Source: an uncultured Pseudomonadales bacterium (GTDB lineage: Bacteria > Pseudomonadota > Gammaproteobacteria > Pseudomonadales > Azotimanducaceae). From it: a stretch of 64,000 nucleotides of DNA. Numbering within the stretch: the stretch's first letter is position 1; each line of letters begins with the position of its first letter. Below are positions 1 to 7,389 of the stretch, piece by piece. The translations under genes were made by a program, and so were the position numbers. Where the stretch lies: the NCBI GenBank assembly GCA_937921865.1, contig CAKZWF010000022.1, positions 1 through 64,000 of the forward strand, in the 5' to 3' direction. The notes beneath the pieces are model-generated. The model did not search any database. It was not told the origin of the DNA and saw nothing but the letters and a program-made list of their open reading frames with translations.

Positions 1-177
1 TGGGGTCGGAACATCCTGGACAAGGAGTACTTCCCGTCGGCCATCGATCTCAGCAGCGGTCTCTCGCCGGAAGACCGGCAGTTCGTGGATGGTGTCGGCC
101 AGCCCAGCGGCACTAACACCAAATACTGGGGTGAGCCGCGCTGGGTGGGGCTGGAGCTGCGACACATCTTCAACTGA
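1..177 (+). CDS. TonB-dependent receptor, C-terminal end (partial)
   Basis: The frame is open at the left edge and runs 58 codons to TGA. It contains GRNILDKEY, a pattern common near the last barrel strands of TonB-dependent receptors, and ends in RWVGLELRHIFN, an alternating aromatic terminal beta-strand. Such receptors are 22-strand outer-membrane barrels that import siderophores, vitamins or oligomers using TonB energy. The substrate cannot be read from this tail. Confidence 0.75.
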   Translation, partial: WGRNILDKEYFPSAIDLSSGLSPEDRQFVDGVGQPSGTNTKYWGEPRWVGLELRHIFN

Positions 178-202
178 CAGGACCGAGAACGGAGACCGGG
201 TA

Positions 203-369
203 ATGCCGGAACGGATGATCGAGGGTAATGGGGTCACCCTGTGGACCGAGTCGTTCGGCGACGCGGGGGGTGTGCCCCTGCTCCTGATCATGGGTGCAAC
301 CGCCAGGGCATCCACTGGACCGATGAGATCATCGATCCGAGGTTTTACACCTACAGGAAGGATTGGTGA
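203..369 (+). pseudogene. Alpha/beta-hydrolase N-terminal remnant, frameshifted
   Basis: Starting at ATG 203 the frame reads MPERMIEGNGVTLWTESFGD and then PLLLIMGAT, the typical N-terminus of an alpha/beta-hydrolase with the oxyanion-region LIMG. At about 298-310 the homology moves to another frame (QGIHWTDEIID, the usual continuation in this family). That frame ends at a TGA at 367-369 after FYTYRKDW. The nucleophile-elbow and catalytic acid/His regions are absent, so this is a dead gene of about one sixth of normal length. It lies directly after the TonB receptor. Confidence 0.7.
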
Positions 370-455
370 ATCACACTCCAAGAGGACGGTATAACCGCGG
401 TGGGCAAGATGGGAATCCATAGCTCGCCGAACAGAGCATCAACAGGAAGTCCAAA

Positions 456-500
456 CTGGTAGGATTCTGACAACTTCAAAGTCTACCTATATCCTACCAG
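456..500. repeat. 10-bp perfect inverted repeat with 25-nt loop
   Basis: CTGGTAGGAT at 456-465 is exactly inverted as ATCCTACCAG at 491-500. It lies in the gene-free 370-567 stretch between the broken hydrolase and tRNA-Pro. No T-tract follows, so a simple intrinsic terminator is unlikely. It could be a protein-binding site or the residue of a mobile element. Nothing else was recognised in this stretch. Confidence 0.5.
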
Positions 501-567
501 TCGACCAGGAATAGGAATCAGAGGGGCACCCAACAACCTCTAACCTATTGAATTAAAGAGGAATTTT

Positions 568-644
568 TGGTCGGGACGGCAGGATTTGAACCTGCGACCA
601 CTTGACCCCCAGTCAAGTGCGCTACCAGACTGCGCTACGCCCCG
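568..644 (-). tRNA. tRNA-Pro(GGG)
   Basis: A 77-nt cloverleaf on the minus strand with encoded CCA (568-570). The acceptor CGGGGCG pairs with the 3' strand, the D-arm reads GCGCAGTCTGGTAGCGC, and the anticodon stem CTTGA/TCAAG encloses loop CTGGGGG, giving anticodon GGG. The T-arm contains GGTTCAAATCC. The C at position 1 and the 'TCTGGTAGCGC' D-loop are typical of bacterial proline tRNAs. Confidence 0.95.
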
Positions 645-756
645 AGCGGAAGCGGATGTTACCTGAATTGGGATCTGAATTGACCCCGTGCCAGGAAAAA
701 TTCGTTTGCTAATATTCCGAGCGGTAAAATGACTGTTTACGCTGAGAATCTGCAGT

Positions 757-1818
757 TTGACTGGCAGCCAACCCGAGATCGTCCAAGTCAGTGAGCCGGT
801 GCGCACGTCGTCCGGTTGGCAGCCGCTCACCGTGGGGGCAGGGCCGGTCACGGCCCATCTGGTAAACGGCGTGTTTGGCGACCCGCTGCTCGAGGTGAAA
901 TTCAAAAGCCGCCGTGAGCGGCTGCTGTTCGATCTGGGTGACGCGGCCATGCTCTCTCGCCGGGTGCTGCACACGGTGACGGATGTGTTTCTCACCCATG
1001 CGCACTTCGATCATATCTGCGGCTTCCTGCATTTCCTCCGCGCCCGGATGACAGGTGAGTATCCGCCTTGCCGGATCTATGGTCCACCACACACCGCCGA
1101 CCACATCGGAAACCTGATTGATGGTATCGCCTGGGATAGGATCGAGGATGCTGGTCCCGAGTTTCACGTTGCCGATGTCTCCACCGATTTCATCACGTGG
1201 TCTTTACTGAAAGCTGGTCATCCTGCGAAGCGGCTCGAGCCACAACCCCGATCGGACGATGTGGTCTGCCAGCATCCTGAGTATCAGGTGCAGTGTGTGG
1301 AGCTGGATCATGGCATTCCGGTGCTCGCCTACGCGCTAAATTACTCTCCTGAAATCCACATCGATCGGGCAAGGCTCGACGCGCTCGAGTTGGCGCCCGG
1401 TGACTGGATCACGGACCTGAAGCGACTACTGCGCGAAGGCGACATTCAGGCGCTCGTCGAACTGCCGAACGGTGAGCGCGAGATGGTTGCCGCTCTGCGC
1501 GATGCACTGGTGACGGTATTGCCCGGCAAGCGCCTGGTCTACGCGACCGACTTTGCCGATACGCCGCAGAATCGAGCGCGGCTGCGGTCGTTGGCGGCGG
1601 AAGCAGATCTGTTCTTCTGCGAGGCAACCTTCTGCGCGGCCGATCTAATCCAGGCGAACGATACCCGGCATTTGACGGCTCGCGCCTGCGCAGAGATCGC
1701 TCTGGCCGCGCGGGTGGCTCGGCTGGTGCCGTTTCATTTCTCGAAACGCTACACGGATCGAGTCGGCGCGGTGTATGCCGAGCTCAGCGAGGCACTGGCC
1801 AGCGTCGAGCAGGCTTAG
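757..1818 (+). CDS. Ribonuclease Z-like metallo-beta-lactamase-fold hydrolase
   Basis: 353 residues. The zinc-binding signature THAHFDH lies near residue 90 after LFDLGDAAMLS, with a later HGIP, a metal-bridging Asp in YATDFAD and a terminal HFSKRY histidine. These are the ordered motifs of RNase Z/ElaC-type MBL hydrolases, which cut tRNA 3' trailers or act as phosphodiesterases. The long insert between the metal motifs fits ElaC-like rather than glyoxalase II-like members. The TTG start at 757 gives the longest frame; the ATG at 729 is out of frame. It is divergent from the tRNA-Pro gene. A role other than tRNA 3' processing is possible. Confidence 0.8.
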   Translation: MTGSQPEIVQVSEPVRTSSGWQPLTVGAGPVTAHLVNGVFGDPLLEVKFKSRRERLLFDLGDAAMLSRRVLHTVTDVFLTHAHFDHICGFLHFLRARMTGEYPPCRIYGPPHTADHIGNLIDGIAWDRIEDAGPEFHVADVSTDFITWSLLKAGHPAKRLEPQPRSDDVVCQHPEYQVQCVELDHGIPVLAYALNYSPEIHIDRARLDALELAPGDWITDLKRLLREGDIQALVELPNGEREMVAALRDALVTVLPGKRLVYATDFADTPQNRARLRSLAAEADLFFCEATFCAADLIQANDTRHLTARACAEIALAARVARLVPFHFSKRYTDRVGAVYAELSEALASVEQA

Positions 1819-1970
1819 GAGATTGACGCTCGCCCGCGACATCGCAATTGTTTATCAGGACGCAGGAATTGCTGTTCCTGGAGCGTATGTGACTCGCTAC
1901 AGCGCTAGTGCTTTGACTCTGTGGCTCCGTGCTCGCAACATGGCGCCTGTCACCGGAACTGGGAAGAACA

Positions 1971-2783
1971 ATGAGCGATGCAGGATCCTCAAAACCTGAG
2001 TTTGTTTCTCTGGATGAAGCGGCTGCGATGAAGACGGGCACCCGGGTGACTTTTATCCCCGGTATTCCAGCGATGTACGCCGAGGCTCTGAAAAACATCT
2101 GCTATGTGAAGGGCGTACCGCTCATCCGGGTGCTGCACCCCATGATGGGTGTGGACAAAGAGACTGGCGTGGACCGGCAAGCCAGATTGTATGAGTTGAC
2201 CAGCCAGACCAGCTTGCCAACCATGCTTTATGAAGAGGAACGGCCAAGGAACGTCTGGATTGAGCAATTGGCATTGGCTGAACGTATCGGCGAGCCGGGT
2301 ACGCCAACTCTGATTCCCGCAGACTTCGAACAGCGTGTGGAAGTGATGGGTTTGTGCGAGGTCGTACTCGGGGAGGATGGCTTTGTCTGGAACATGAGGA
2401 TACTGAACGACAGCCCGTTGGGGAGAAAGTATGGCTACAGCGATGAAGCCAGCGCCTCAGCGCCTGGTAAAATCGCGGCGGTGCTGAAGCTCATCGATCG
2501 CCGCCTCGAAGCTCAGGAAAGTATAGGTTCGCGCTACCTGGTTGGTGATGCGATTACCGCCGCTGACGTCTACTGGTCGACGATGAGCATGTGTGTGCTG
2601 CCGGCGCCGCCGGAGATTATGCCCCTCACTCGGCAGAACCAGGGCATGTTGAAGTTTTTTGCGGCTAACGGGCAGATCCCTGCCGTTGCTGATGCGCTCA
2701 CGGAGCGAATCGAGACCCACCAACGCTACATTCTGTCGACCTACTGCGAGACGCCCGCGGTGTTAGGGGGTGATCTGTTGTAG
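1971..2783 (+). CDS. Glutathione S-transferase family protein
   Basis: 270 residues. The N-terminal thioredoxin-like half contains FIPGIPAMYAEALKNICYVKG, then a SLPTMLYEEERPRNVW stretch where GST families carry the cis-Pro and gamma-Glu binding loop. The C-terminal half is helical (RYLVGDAITAADVYWSTM, matching the GST 'SxADxxxW' N-capping region). ATG 1971 is preferred over the in-frame ATG 1929 because GGGAAG precedes it and homology begins there. The first part is unusual in lacking an evident catalytic Ser/Cys, so it may be a GST-fold protein with a non-classical role. It converges on the enoyl-CoA hydratase gene. Confidence 0.75.
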   Translation: MSDAGSSKPEFVSLDEAAAMKTGTRVTFIPGIPAMYAEALKNICYVKGVPLIRVLHPMMGVDKETGVDRQARLYELTSQTSLPTMLYEEERPRNVWIEQLALAERIGEPGTPTLIPADFEQRVEVMGLCEVVLGEDGFVWNMRILNDSPLGRKYGYSDEASASAPGKIAAVLKLIDRRLEAQESIGSRYLVGDAITAADVYWSTMSMCVLPAPPEIMPLTRQNQGMLKFFAANGQIPAVADALTERIETHQRYILSTYCETPAVLGGDLL

Positions 2784-2847
2784 GGAGGGTGATCCGCGCC
2801 AGAATCCCTTTACCCAGAAGCCCCTGGCGTATGATGCCCTCGGAAGA

Positions 2848-2872
2848 GTGGTGGCAGACTGACAGCCGCCAC
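2848..2872. terminator. Hairpin between convergent genes
   Basis: GTGGTGGC (2848-2855) pairs with GCCGCCAC (2865-2872), eight pairs with one G-T wobble, around a 9-nt loop. It lies between the convergent GST and enoyl-CoA hydratase genes. There is no strong T-run on either side, so termination is inferred from position and structure. Confidence 0.4.
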
Positions 2873-2898
2873 CGTTCCTATCCTCTGTATCCGGTTGC

Positions 2899-3720
2899 TT
2901 AACGCCCTTTGAACTCGGCCTTACGCTTCTCCATGAAAGACGCCATGCCTTCCCGGAAGTCTTCCGAACGAAACAGCGGCAGCAGCTGCAGGAAGACGTG
3001 GTGGACGTGGTCGTTGAAGTTCTCGTTCATACCCATGCGCATCATTCGTTTTGACGCCTGGACGGCCAGTGGTGCGTTGGTGGCGATTTCCAGGGCCAGA
3101 TCGCGGGCAGCCTGATGGATCTCGTCCGCTGGCACGACGTGGGAAACCAGTCCCAGGGATTCACATTCAGCAGCCGGCAGGGTGCGGCCGGTAAAGATCA
3201 GCTCTGCGGCCTTCGACCAGCCCAGCAATCTCGGCAGGATCCAGGTGCCACCGGATTCCGGAACTACGCCGCGGGCAGTGAATGCCGCGGCCATTTTAGC
3301 GCCGTCGGCCATCAGTCGGATATCACAGCCTAAAGCCAGATCCATACCGTAACCGGCGGCGGAGCCGTTCAGCGCGCAGATGGTTGGGGTGTCCAGGTTG
3401 TGCAGCACGGTGGGTGGGGTGTTCCGCAAGTCCAGATTGACTGAGTTGTTGGACTGATTAGACAGACCTGAACCGATATCGCTGTCGCCGCGCAGGTCGA
3501 GCCCGGCGCAGAAGAATCTGCCGGTGCCGGTGACGATGATGGCGCGGACGTCGTTGTCAGCATCCGCTTTGAGCAGATACTCCGACAGGGTGTTGAGCAT
3601 CGCGCCACTGATGGTGTTCTGCTTTTCGGGCCGATTAAAGCTGATGGTGGCGATCTGCTCGCTGACGTCGTAACTGACCGCGGGTAGTGAATCACTGACC
3701 TTGTCTGCTGGTGTGGCCAT
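2899..3720 (-). CDS. Enoyl-CoA hydratase/isomerase family protein
   Basis: 273 residues of the crotonase fold. NRPEKQNTISGAML is the N-terminal substrate-binding motif. ALNGSAAGYGMDLALGCDIR forms the second oxyanion-hole strand. VVPESGGTWILPRLLG carries the catalytic-type Glu and the GG turn. The C-terminus ends in SEDFREGMASFMEKRKAEF, the standard crotonase tail. The likely role is hydration or isomerisation of an enoyl-CoA in fatty-acid or related acyl-CoA breakdown; the substrate is not defined. The ATG at 3720 follows GAGGGG at good spacing. It is divergent from the small gene at 3849. Confidence 0.9.
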   Translation of the reverse strand: MATPADKVSDSLPAVSYDVSEQIATISFNRPEKQNTISGAMLNTLSEYLLKADADNDVRAIIVTGTGRFFCAGLDLRGDSDIGSGLSNQSNNSVNLDLRNTPPTVLHNLDTPTICALNGSAAGYGMDLALGCDIRLMADGAKMAAAFTARGVVPESGGTWILPRLLGWSKAAELIFTGRTLPAAECESLGLVSHVVPADEIHQAARDLALEIATNAPLAVQASKRMMRMGMNENFNDHVHHVFLQLLPLFRSEDFREGMASFMEKRKAEFKGR

Positions 3721-3848
3721 GGTGTTCCCCTCGAATGAAAAAAGAGCCTCAAATTACGGATTTGCGGCATATCGTGCAAGTTGGCGCAGATTTCTGGCGA
3801 AGGCGCTAATCACCATCTAGCTTTAATGAAAGCGGTTCGGACAACACG

Positions 3849-4073
3849 ATGCCTCATCACACACAAGGACTGGTCGACATTCTCGAAATCTACCACGCTC
3901 GGCAGATTCGCGACGATTTATTGACGAATTTGCAGCGCCTGCGCCAGGACAGTCCGCTGGATCCGTTTCAGGATCCGCTGCCGCGCGAAGAGACCCGCAG
4001 CTACTACGAGACGATGCTGATCACCATTGTCGATATGCTGCACGGCACGGGGGACGACGCTCCGCTCAACTAG
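3849..4073 (+). CDS. Small hypothetical protein (74 aa)
   Basis: A 74-residue acidic soluble protein beginning MPHHTQGLVDILEIYHARQI and ending DMLHGTGDDAPLN. It is mostly predicted helix, with no Cys, no signal peptide and no membrane segment. No family was recognised. It is divergent from the enoyl-CoA hydratase and converges on the NUDIX gene. The regular amphipathic pattern and independent upstream space favour a real gene. Confidence 0.55.
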   Translation: MPHHTQGLVDILEIYHARQIRDDLLTNLQRLRQDSPLDPFQDPLPREETRSYYETMLITIVDMLHGTGDDAPLN

Positions 4074-4112
4074 ATCGTATCCGGTCGCCGGGCGTCAGGC
4101 GGCGCCTCTGAC

Positions 4113-4910
4113 TCAGCGGGGCGCGCGCTCGGGCATCTTTTCTTCTGAAATCGCATACCCGGCTTCTGGCGGTATACACAGCCAGTTGCCGTCGTCGCGT
4201 CGTTCAGTCCAGGGCAGCACCATTACTGGCTTGGTGCCGGCTGTGGCGGTGATGGCGGCATCGCAGTTTGTGTACTCGGCCAACTTTTCGATGTTGCGCA
4301 GGGTAGGGAAGATGATGGTCTTGGTGCCGGCCTCTGCCTCAGCCAGCGCATCCTCAGGACGAATCCACACTGAATCCACGGATTCGTGGCCATCGTGAAT
4401 GGCCAGATGGTCTGGAGGTGCGACTGCCAGAAAAAAGTGCGTGTCAAAGCGCTTCGGCATCATGTCCGGGGTCACCCAGTGGGCGAAGTGGGTCAGCAGA
4501 TCGCAGGCGAGGGTGAGTTGTTCTCTTTCGAGGAACTCTGTGATGGTCAGCTCGCCTTTATGCAGTCGATCCCGATAGCTTTCCAGTTCTGCCAGCCGGG
4601 CGCCGTCGATGAGCTGATCAGAGCCGTCAGGGCGCGCCAGCAGCACCCCGCATTCTTCGAAAGACTCGCGGATCGCGGCCACCTGATTCGCCCGCATGTC
4701 GGTATCGGCTGCGGCCCCGGTCAAACGTGGAATCAGTTCGGCATCGAAGTCGGCCGGGTCAGCTTTGCCACCGGGGAAAACCAGCGCACCAGAGGCGAAG
4801 TCGATCTGATGGTGCCGGACCACCATGAAAACCTCGAGCCCTTCAGGACTATCCCGCAACATCAGGATGGTGGCGGCGGGTACCGGTTTTGCCGGTGATT
4901 TATCGGTCAT
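4113..4910 (-). CDS. NUDIX hydrolase, NUDT19/CoA-diphosphatase-like
   Basis: 265 residues. The sheet motif PAATILMLRDSPEGLEVFMV precedes ALVFPGGKADPADFD and a Nudix helix AIRESFEECGVLL (RExxEE-type Glu cluster), separated by an insertion of about 20 residues. That insertion is typical of the NUDT7/NUDT19 type that hydrolyses CoA or acyl-CoA diphosphates. The C-terminal half has WVTPDMMPKRFDTHFFLA, another signature of this subgroup. It lies 9 nt downstream of the luciferase-like gene on the same strand, so the two are probably co-transcribed. Confidence 0.85.
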   Translation of the reverse strand: MTDKSPAKPVPAATILMLRDSPEGLEVFMVVRHHQIDFASGALVFPGGKADPADFDAELIPRLTGAAADTDMRANQVAAIRESFEECGVLLARPDGSDQLIDGARLAELESYRDRLHKGELTITEFLEREQLTLACDLLTHFAHWVTPDMMPKRFDTHFFLAVAPPDHLAIHDGHESVDSVWIRPEDALAEAEAGTKTIIFPTLRNIEKLAEYTNCDAAITATAGTKPVMVLPWTERRDDGNWLCIPPEAGYAISEEKMPERAPR

Positions 4911-4919
4911 GGTAGTTCC

Positions 4920-5816
4920 TCAGCGCCCGGCGACGTCTTTGATGAAGGTATCCAGCGTTTCCATCTTCTGGTTGCGTCCGCCCAGGGTAAAATCCGGGAC
5001 AATCAACTCATCGACACCGATGTATTCATACTCAGCGATGATGTCTTTGACTTCGGATGGGGTGCCGATGATCGCTGGCTGCTGCATATCGGCGTTTCTC
5101 ATCTTTTCTAAAAACGTGTTGTCTTCGCTCATGAACAACAGTGCGACCGCGGTCCGTTTGATCTCTTTGGGATTCCGGCCCAGGTCCGCACAATGCGCAT
5201 CGAGGACCTCCATCTTCTGACGCAGACGGGAGACGTCACCCCAGACATTCCACTCATCTGCATATTTGGCCGTGATTTTCAGGGTCACCTGCTCGCCACC
5301 GCCGCCAATCAGCAGCGGCAGCGGGTGCTGTAGAGGCTTCGGCTCCAGAGAGGCGTGCTGCAGCTGGTAGTACTTGCCGTCGAAATCTGTGGTGGTGTGA
5401 GTGAACAGAGATTTGATGATCTGACAGGCTTCGTCCAGGCGCTTCAGCCGCTCGGCGACCGTGTAGAACGGGATGCCGTACTGATGGTGTTCGTTTTCCT
5501 GCCAGCCGCTGCCGATGCCCAGCACTACCCGGCCGTGGGTGATGTGGTCCAGGGTGGCAGCCATTTTCGCCAGAACGGCAGGATGGCGGTAGGTGTTGCC
5601 GATCACCAGCGTGCCGATGCGCAGGCGGGGTACCACCGCGCCCAGCGCAGATAGCGTGGTCCAGGCTTCCTGGTGCGGGGTGGTGGTATCTGGGGCATTG
5701 GGCATGAAGTGATCCGCATACCAGATGCCATCCCAGCCGGTTTTTTCCACGTGCTGGGCCAACTCCAGAACATCCTGATAAGGCTGGCTGGGTGCCGGCC
5801 AGAAACTGAATCGCAT
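4920..5816 (-). CDS. Luciferase-like (F420/FMN-dependent) oxidoreductase
   Basis: 298 residues of the bacterial-luciferase TIM barrel. Visible blocks are WDGIWYADHFMPNAPD near residue 30, GTLVIGNTYRHPAVLAKMAATLDHIT, and RVVLGIGSGWQENEHHQYG, the flavin/F420-binding loop. LLIGGGGEQVTLKI and TPSEVKDIIAEYEYIGVDEL follow. The family oxidises or monooxygenates small substrates using reduced FMN or F420; the choice cannot be made here. The start at 5816 (MRFSFWPAP) is preferred over the in-frame ATG at 5849 because GAGGGGGAAATC lies directly before it. Confidence 0.85.
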   Translation of the reverse strand: MRFSFWPAPSQPYQDVLELAQHVEKTGWDGIWYADHFMPNAPDTTTPHQEAWTTLSALGAVVPRLRIGTLVIGNTYRHPAVLAKMAATLDHITHGRVVLGIGSGWQENEHHQYGIPFYTVAERLKRLDEACQIIKSLFTHTTTDFDGKYYQLQHASLEPKPLQHPLPLLIGGGGEQVTLKITAKYADEWNVWGDVSRLRQKMEVLDAHCADLGRNPKEIKRTAVALLFMSEDNTFLEKMRNADMQQPAIIGTPSEVKDIIAEYEYIGVDELIVPDFTLGGRNQKMETLDTFIKDVAGR

Positions 5817-5897
5817 GATTTCCCCCTCATATCCGCGAATGTCCAACATGTTCGCTTATGCCCCGGGCTATGGCAAACTCCGGGATGGGGGAGACAA

Positions 5898-6416
5898 ATG
5901 ACCGAGCTACAGACCGAAAGGCTGCTGCTGCGTCCGCTCGTGGAAGACGACGTGGAGGCGCTCCATGTGTTCTGGAATGATCCGGCCGTACGCCGCTATC
6001 TCTGGGAAAACAAGGCGATATCCACCGAGCAGGTTCGGGAAGTGGTCGCAGACAGCGAACGCAATTTCCAGACTCTGGGTGCTGGCTACTTCGCGATGGA
6101 GATATCGGAACAGCGCGGTAAGCTGATTGGCTTCTGCGGCTACCGGCGATTTGAAGACAGTGAGCAACCTGAACTGCTTTATGGACTGCTGCCGGATTTC
6201 TGGGGCAAAGGCTTTGTTACTGAAGCTGCCCGGGCGGTGCTGGACCATGGCTTCAACGACTGCAATTTCGCTCGAGTGATAGCCTCGACAGATACCCCCA
6301 ATCAGCGATCTGTCCAGGTCATGCAGCGCCTGGGCATGTGTTTTGAAGAACGCCGTGAATATCATGGCCTGGACACGGTATTCTACGTGCTCGCTCAAGA
6401 AGACTTTCTCAAGTAG
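5898..6416 (+). CDS. GNAT-family N-acetyltransferase (RimJ/RimL-like)
   Basis: 172 residues. TERLLLRPLVEDDVEAL is the usual N-terminus of RimJ/RimL-type GNATs. LLPDFWGKGFVTEAARAVL is motif A (acetyl-CoA pyrophosphate loop, QxxGxG/A-type), and TPNQRSVQVMQRLGM is motif B with the conserved Asn and the RLGF-like turn. The substrate could be a ribosomal protein N-terminus or a small amine; no specificity residues were identified. ATG 5898 follows GGGGGAG. It is divergent from the luciferase-like gene and 3 nt before the DUF503 gene. Confidence 0.85.
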   Translation: MTELQTERLLLRPLVEDDVEALHVFWNDPAVRRYLWENKAISTEQVREVVADSERNFQTLGAGYFAMEISEQRGKLIGFCGYRRFEDSEQPELLYGLLPDFWGKGFVTEAARAVLDHGFNDCNFARVIASTDTPNQRSVQVMQRLGMCFEERREYHGLDTVFYVLAQEDFLK

Positions 6417-6419
6417 CCC

Positions 6420-6704
6420 GTGAACGTAAGCCTGCTGACCATCAATTTCCATCTCGGTGGCTGCCGCTCTTTGAAAGAGAAGCGGCAGCGCCTGAAAGGC
6501 ATTCGTGAGCGTTTTGGCAAGAGTACCGGCGTGGCGGTGTGTGAAAGTGACTTCCAGGATTCTCATCAGCGGGCTCAATGGTCATTTGTGGCAGCAGCTG
6601 GCAGCTCAGATGTCGTGGCGCGCTCGCTGGACGAAATCATCCGGGGTCTGGAGCTTTCGGTGGATGCTCAGCTTATTGATGTGCAGCAGGAGCGGTTGAT
6701 CTGA
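6420..6704 (+). CDS. DUF503 (YlxP-like) family protein
   Basis: 94 residues. MNVSLLTINFHLGGCRSLKEK followed by KRQRLKGIRERFGKSTGVAV is the DUF503 N-terminal signature (CxSLKEKR). The homologue YlxP sits near rbfA in many genomes and has been linked to ribosome assembly, but its function is uncertain. The start is GTG 6420, three bases after the GNAT stop. Its stop overlaps the ATG of the next gene (TGATG), which suggests translational coupling. Confidence 0.8.
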   Translation: MNVSLLTINFHLGGCRSLKEKRQRLKGIRERFGKSTGVAVCESDFQDSHQRAQWSFVAAAGSSDVVARSLDEIIRGLELSVDAQLIDVQQERLI

Positions 6705-7084
6705 TGTCAGTAGTGGTGGTGATGGTGGTGGCCGGAGTGGCCTACTTCTGGCTGAGAGGGGCCCGTCAGAGCCGGTTGCGCTGGCTTGCGCGTCTCGACC
6801 TTCCCGGTACCTGGACCTGGCAGGACCATGACGGCACGCTGGAGCTGGCGGGTGAATTAAGCCACGGTACCTTCCGCAGGCTGGAAGCAGGTTCGGAGCT
6901 GCGTGGTGAATGGCGGCTGATCGGCCACGAACTGCGCCTGGACCCGGCGGGAGCTGCGCCAGTCAACTATGACCTGCGTTTTTTTGATGCAGGCAAAATT
7001 GGTCTACGCGGTGCGAACGATGAGGCCCGCGTCTATGTGAAGACGCCGAGCAACGTGGTGCCTTTAAGGCGAGGTAGCGGTTAG
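6704..7084 (+). CDS. Small membrane-anchored hypothetical protein
   Basis: 126 residues with a short N-terminal hydrophobic anchor (SVVVVMVVAGVAYFWL), a basic stop-transfer (RGARQSRLRWLARL) and then a soluble beta-rich domain beginning DLPGTWTWQDHDGTLELAG. The WTW/GEWRLIG pattern suggests a small beta-barrel or lipocalin-like fold, but no family was recognised. It is translationally coupled to the DUF503 gene. Its 3' end lies within a 21-bp tandem duplication that includes the stop codon. Confidence 0.6.
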   Translation: MSVVVVMVVAGVAYFWLRGARQSRLRWLARLDLPGTWTWQDHDGTLELAGELSHGTFRRLEAGSELRGEWRLIGHELRLDPAGAAPVNYDLRFFDAGKIGLRGANDEARVYVKTPSNVVPLRRGSG

Positions 7085-7106
7085 GTAAGGCGAGGTAGCG
7101 GTTAGG
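7065..7106. repeat. Perfect 21-bp tandem duplication over a stop codon
   Basis: The unit TAAGGCGAGGTAGCGGTTAGG occurs at 7065-7085 and again, identically and without spacer, at 7086-7106 (only the start of the unit needs checking: TAAGGCGAGG). The first copy encodes the last residues and stop of the preceding gene; the second lies past the stop. This looks like a recent replication-slippage event with no coding consequence. Confidence 0.85.
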
Positions 7107-7125
7107 GCTGCGGTAAAAACACTCG

Positions 7126-7308
7126 TCAGCTTTTTCGACGGTTTTTGCGGTCCGGGTCGCGGCGGGGTTCGAGATCCTGGGCAACACGGTCTGAATTGCG
7201 CCGTTCGGCGTTTTCGGAGCGCCGATCTGAAGATCCTTTGCGTCGTTCAACTTCAGGCGCTCCAGTAGCGTTCTGAGAGCTTGAATCGTCTGGCTGCGGA
7301 ACGGTCAT
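7126..7308 (-). CDS. Small highly charged protein (60 aa)
   Basis: A 60-residue Ser/Arg/Asp-rich protein with repeated ERR/DRR steps (VERRKGSSDRRSENAERRNS) and a basic tail DRKNRRKS. It looks intrinsically disordered, without Cys or membrane segment. No family was recognised, and low complexity makes the coding call uncertain. It is preferred over the longer overlapping frame at 6963-7250 because it stays intergenic and starts at an ATG with clear upstream space. It is divergent from the DUF815 gene. Confidence 0.45.
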   Translation of the reverse strand: MTVPQPDDSSSQNATGAPEVERRKGSSDRRSENAERRNSDRVAQDLEPRRDPDRKNRRKS

Positions 7309-7389
7309 GGCAACGTCGATCTGAATCTCACTAGCGGAAGCTTATATTAACACTGATTGAGCGCCTGCTCATCCGCAGAAGTCGGTAAA

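Noticed and set aside
367-369. TGA ending the alpha/beta-hydrolase remnant as a selenocysteine codon
   Set aside because: The frame is already shifted upstream and the sequence after it has no hydrolase homology or hairpin at the right distance.
540-995. 151-codon minus frame across tRNA-Pro
   Set aside because: It runs through the tRNA and antisense to the RNase Z-like gene, with low-complexity composition and no family match.
6963-7250. 95-codon minus frame
   Set aside because: It overlaps the 6704 gene and the 21-bp duplication; the shorter frame at 7126-7308 explains the space better.
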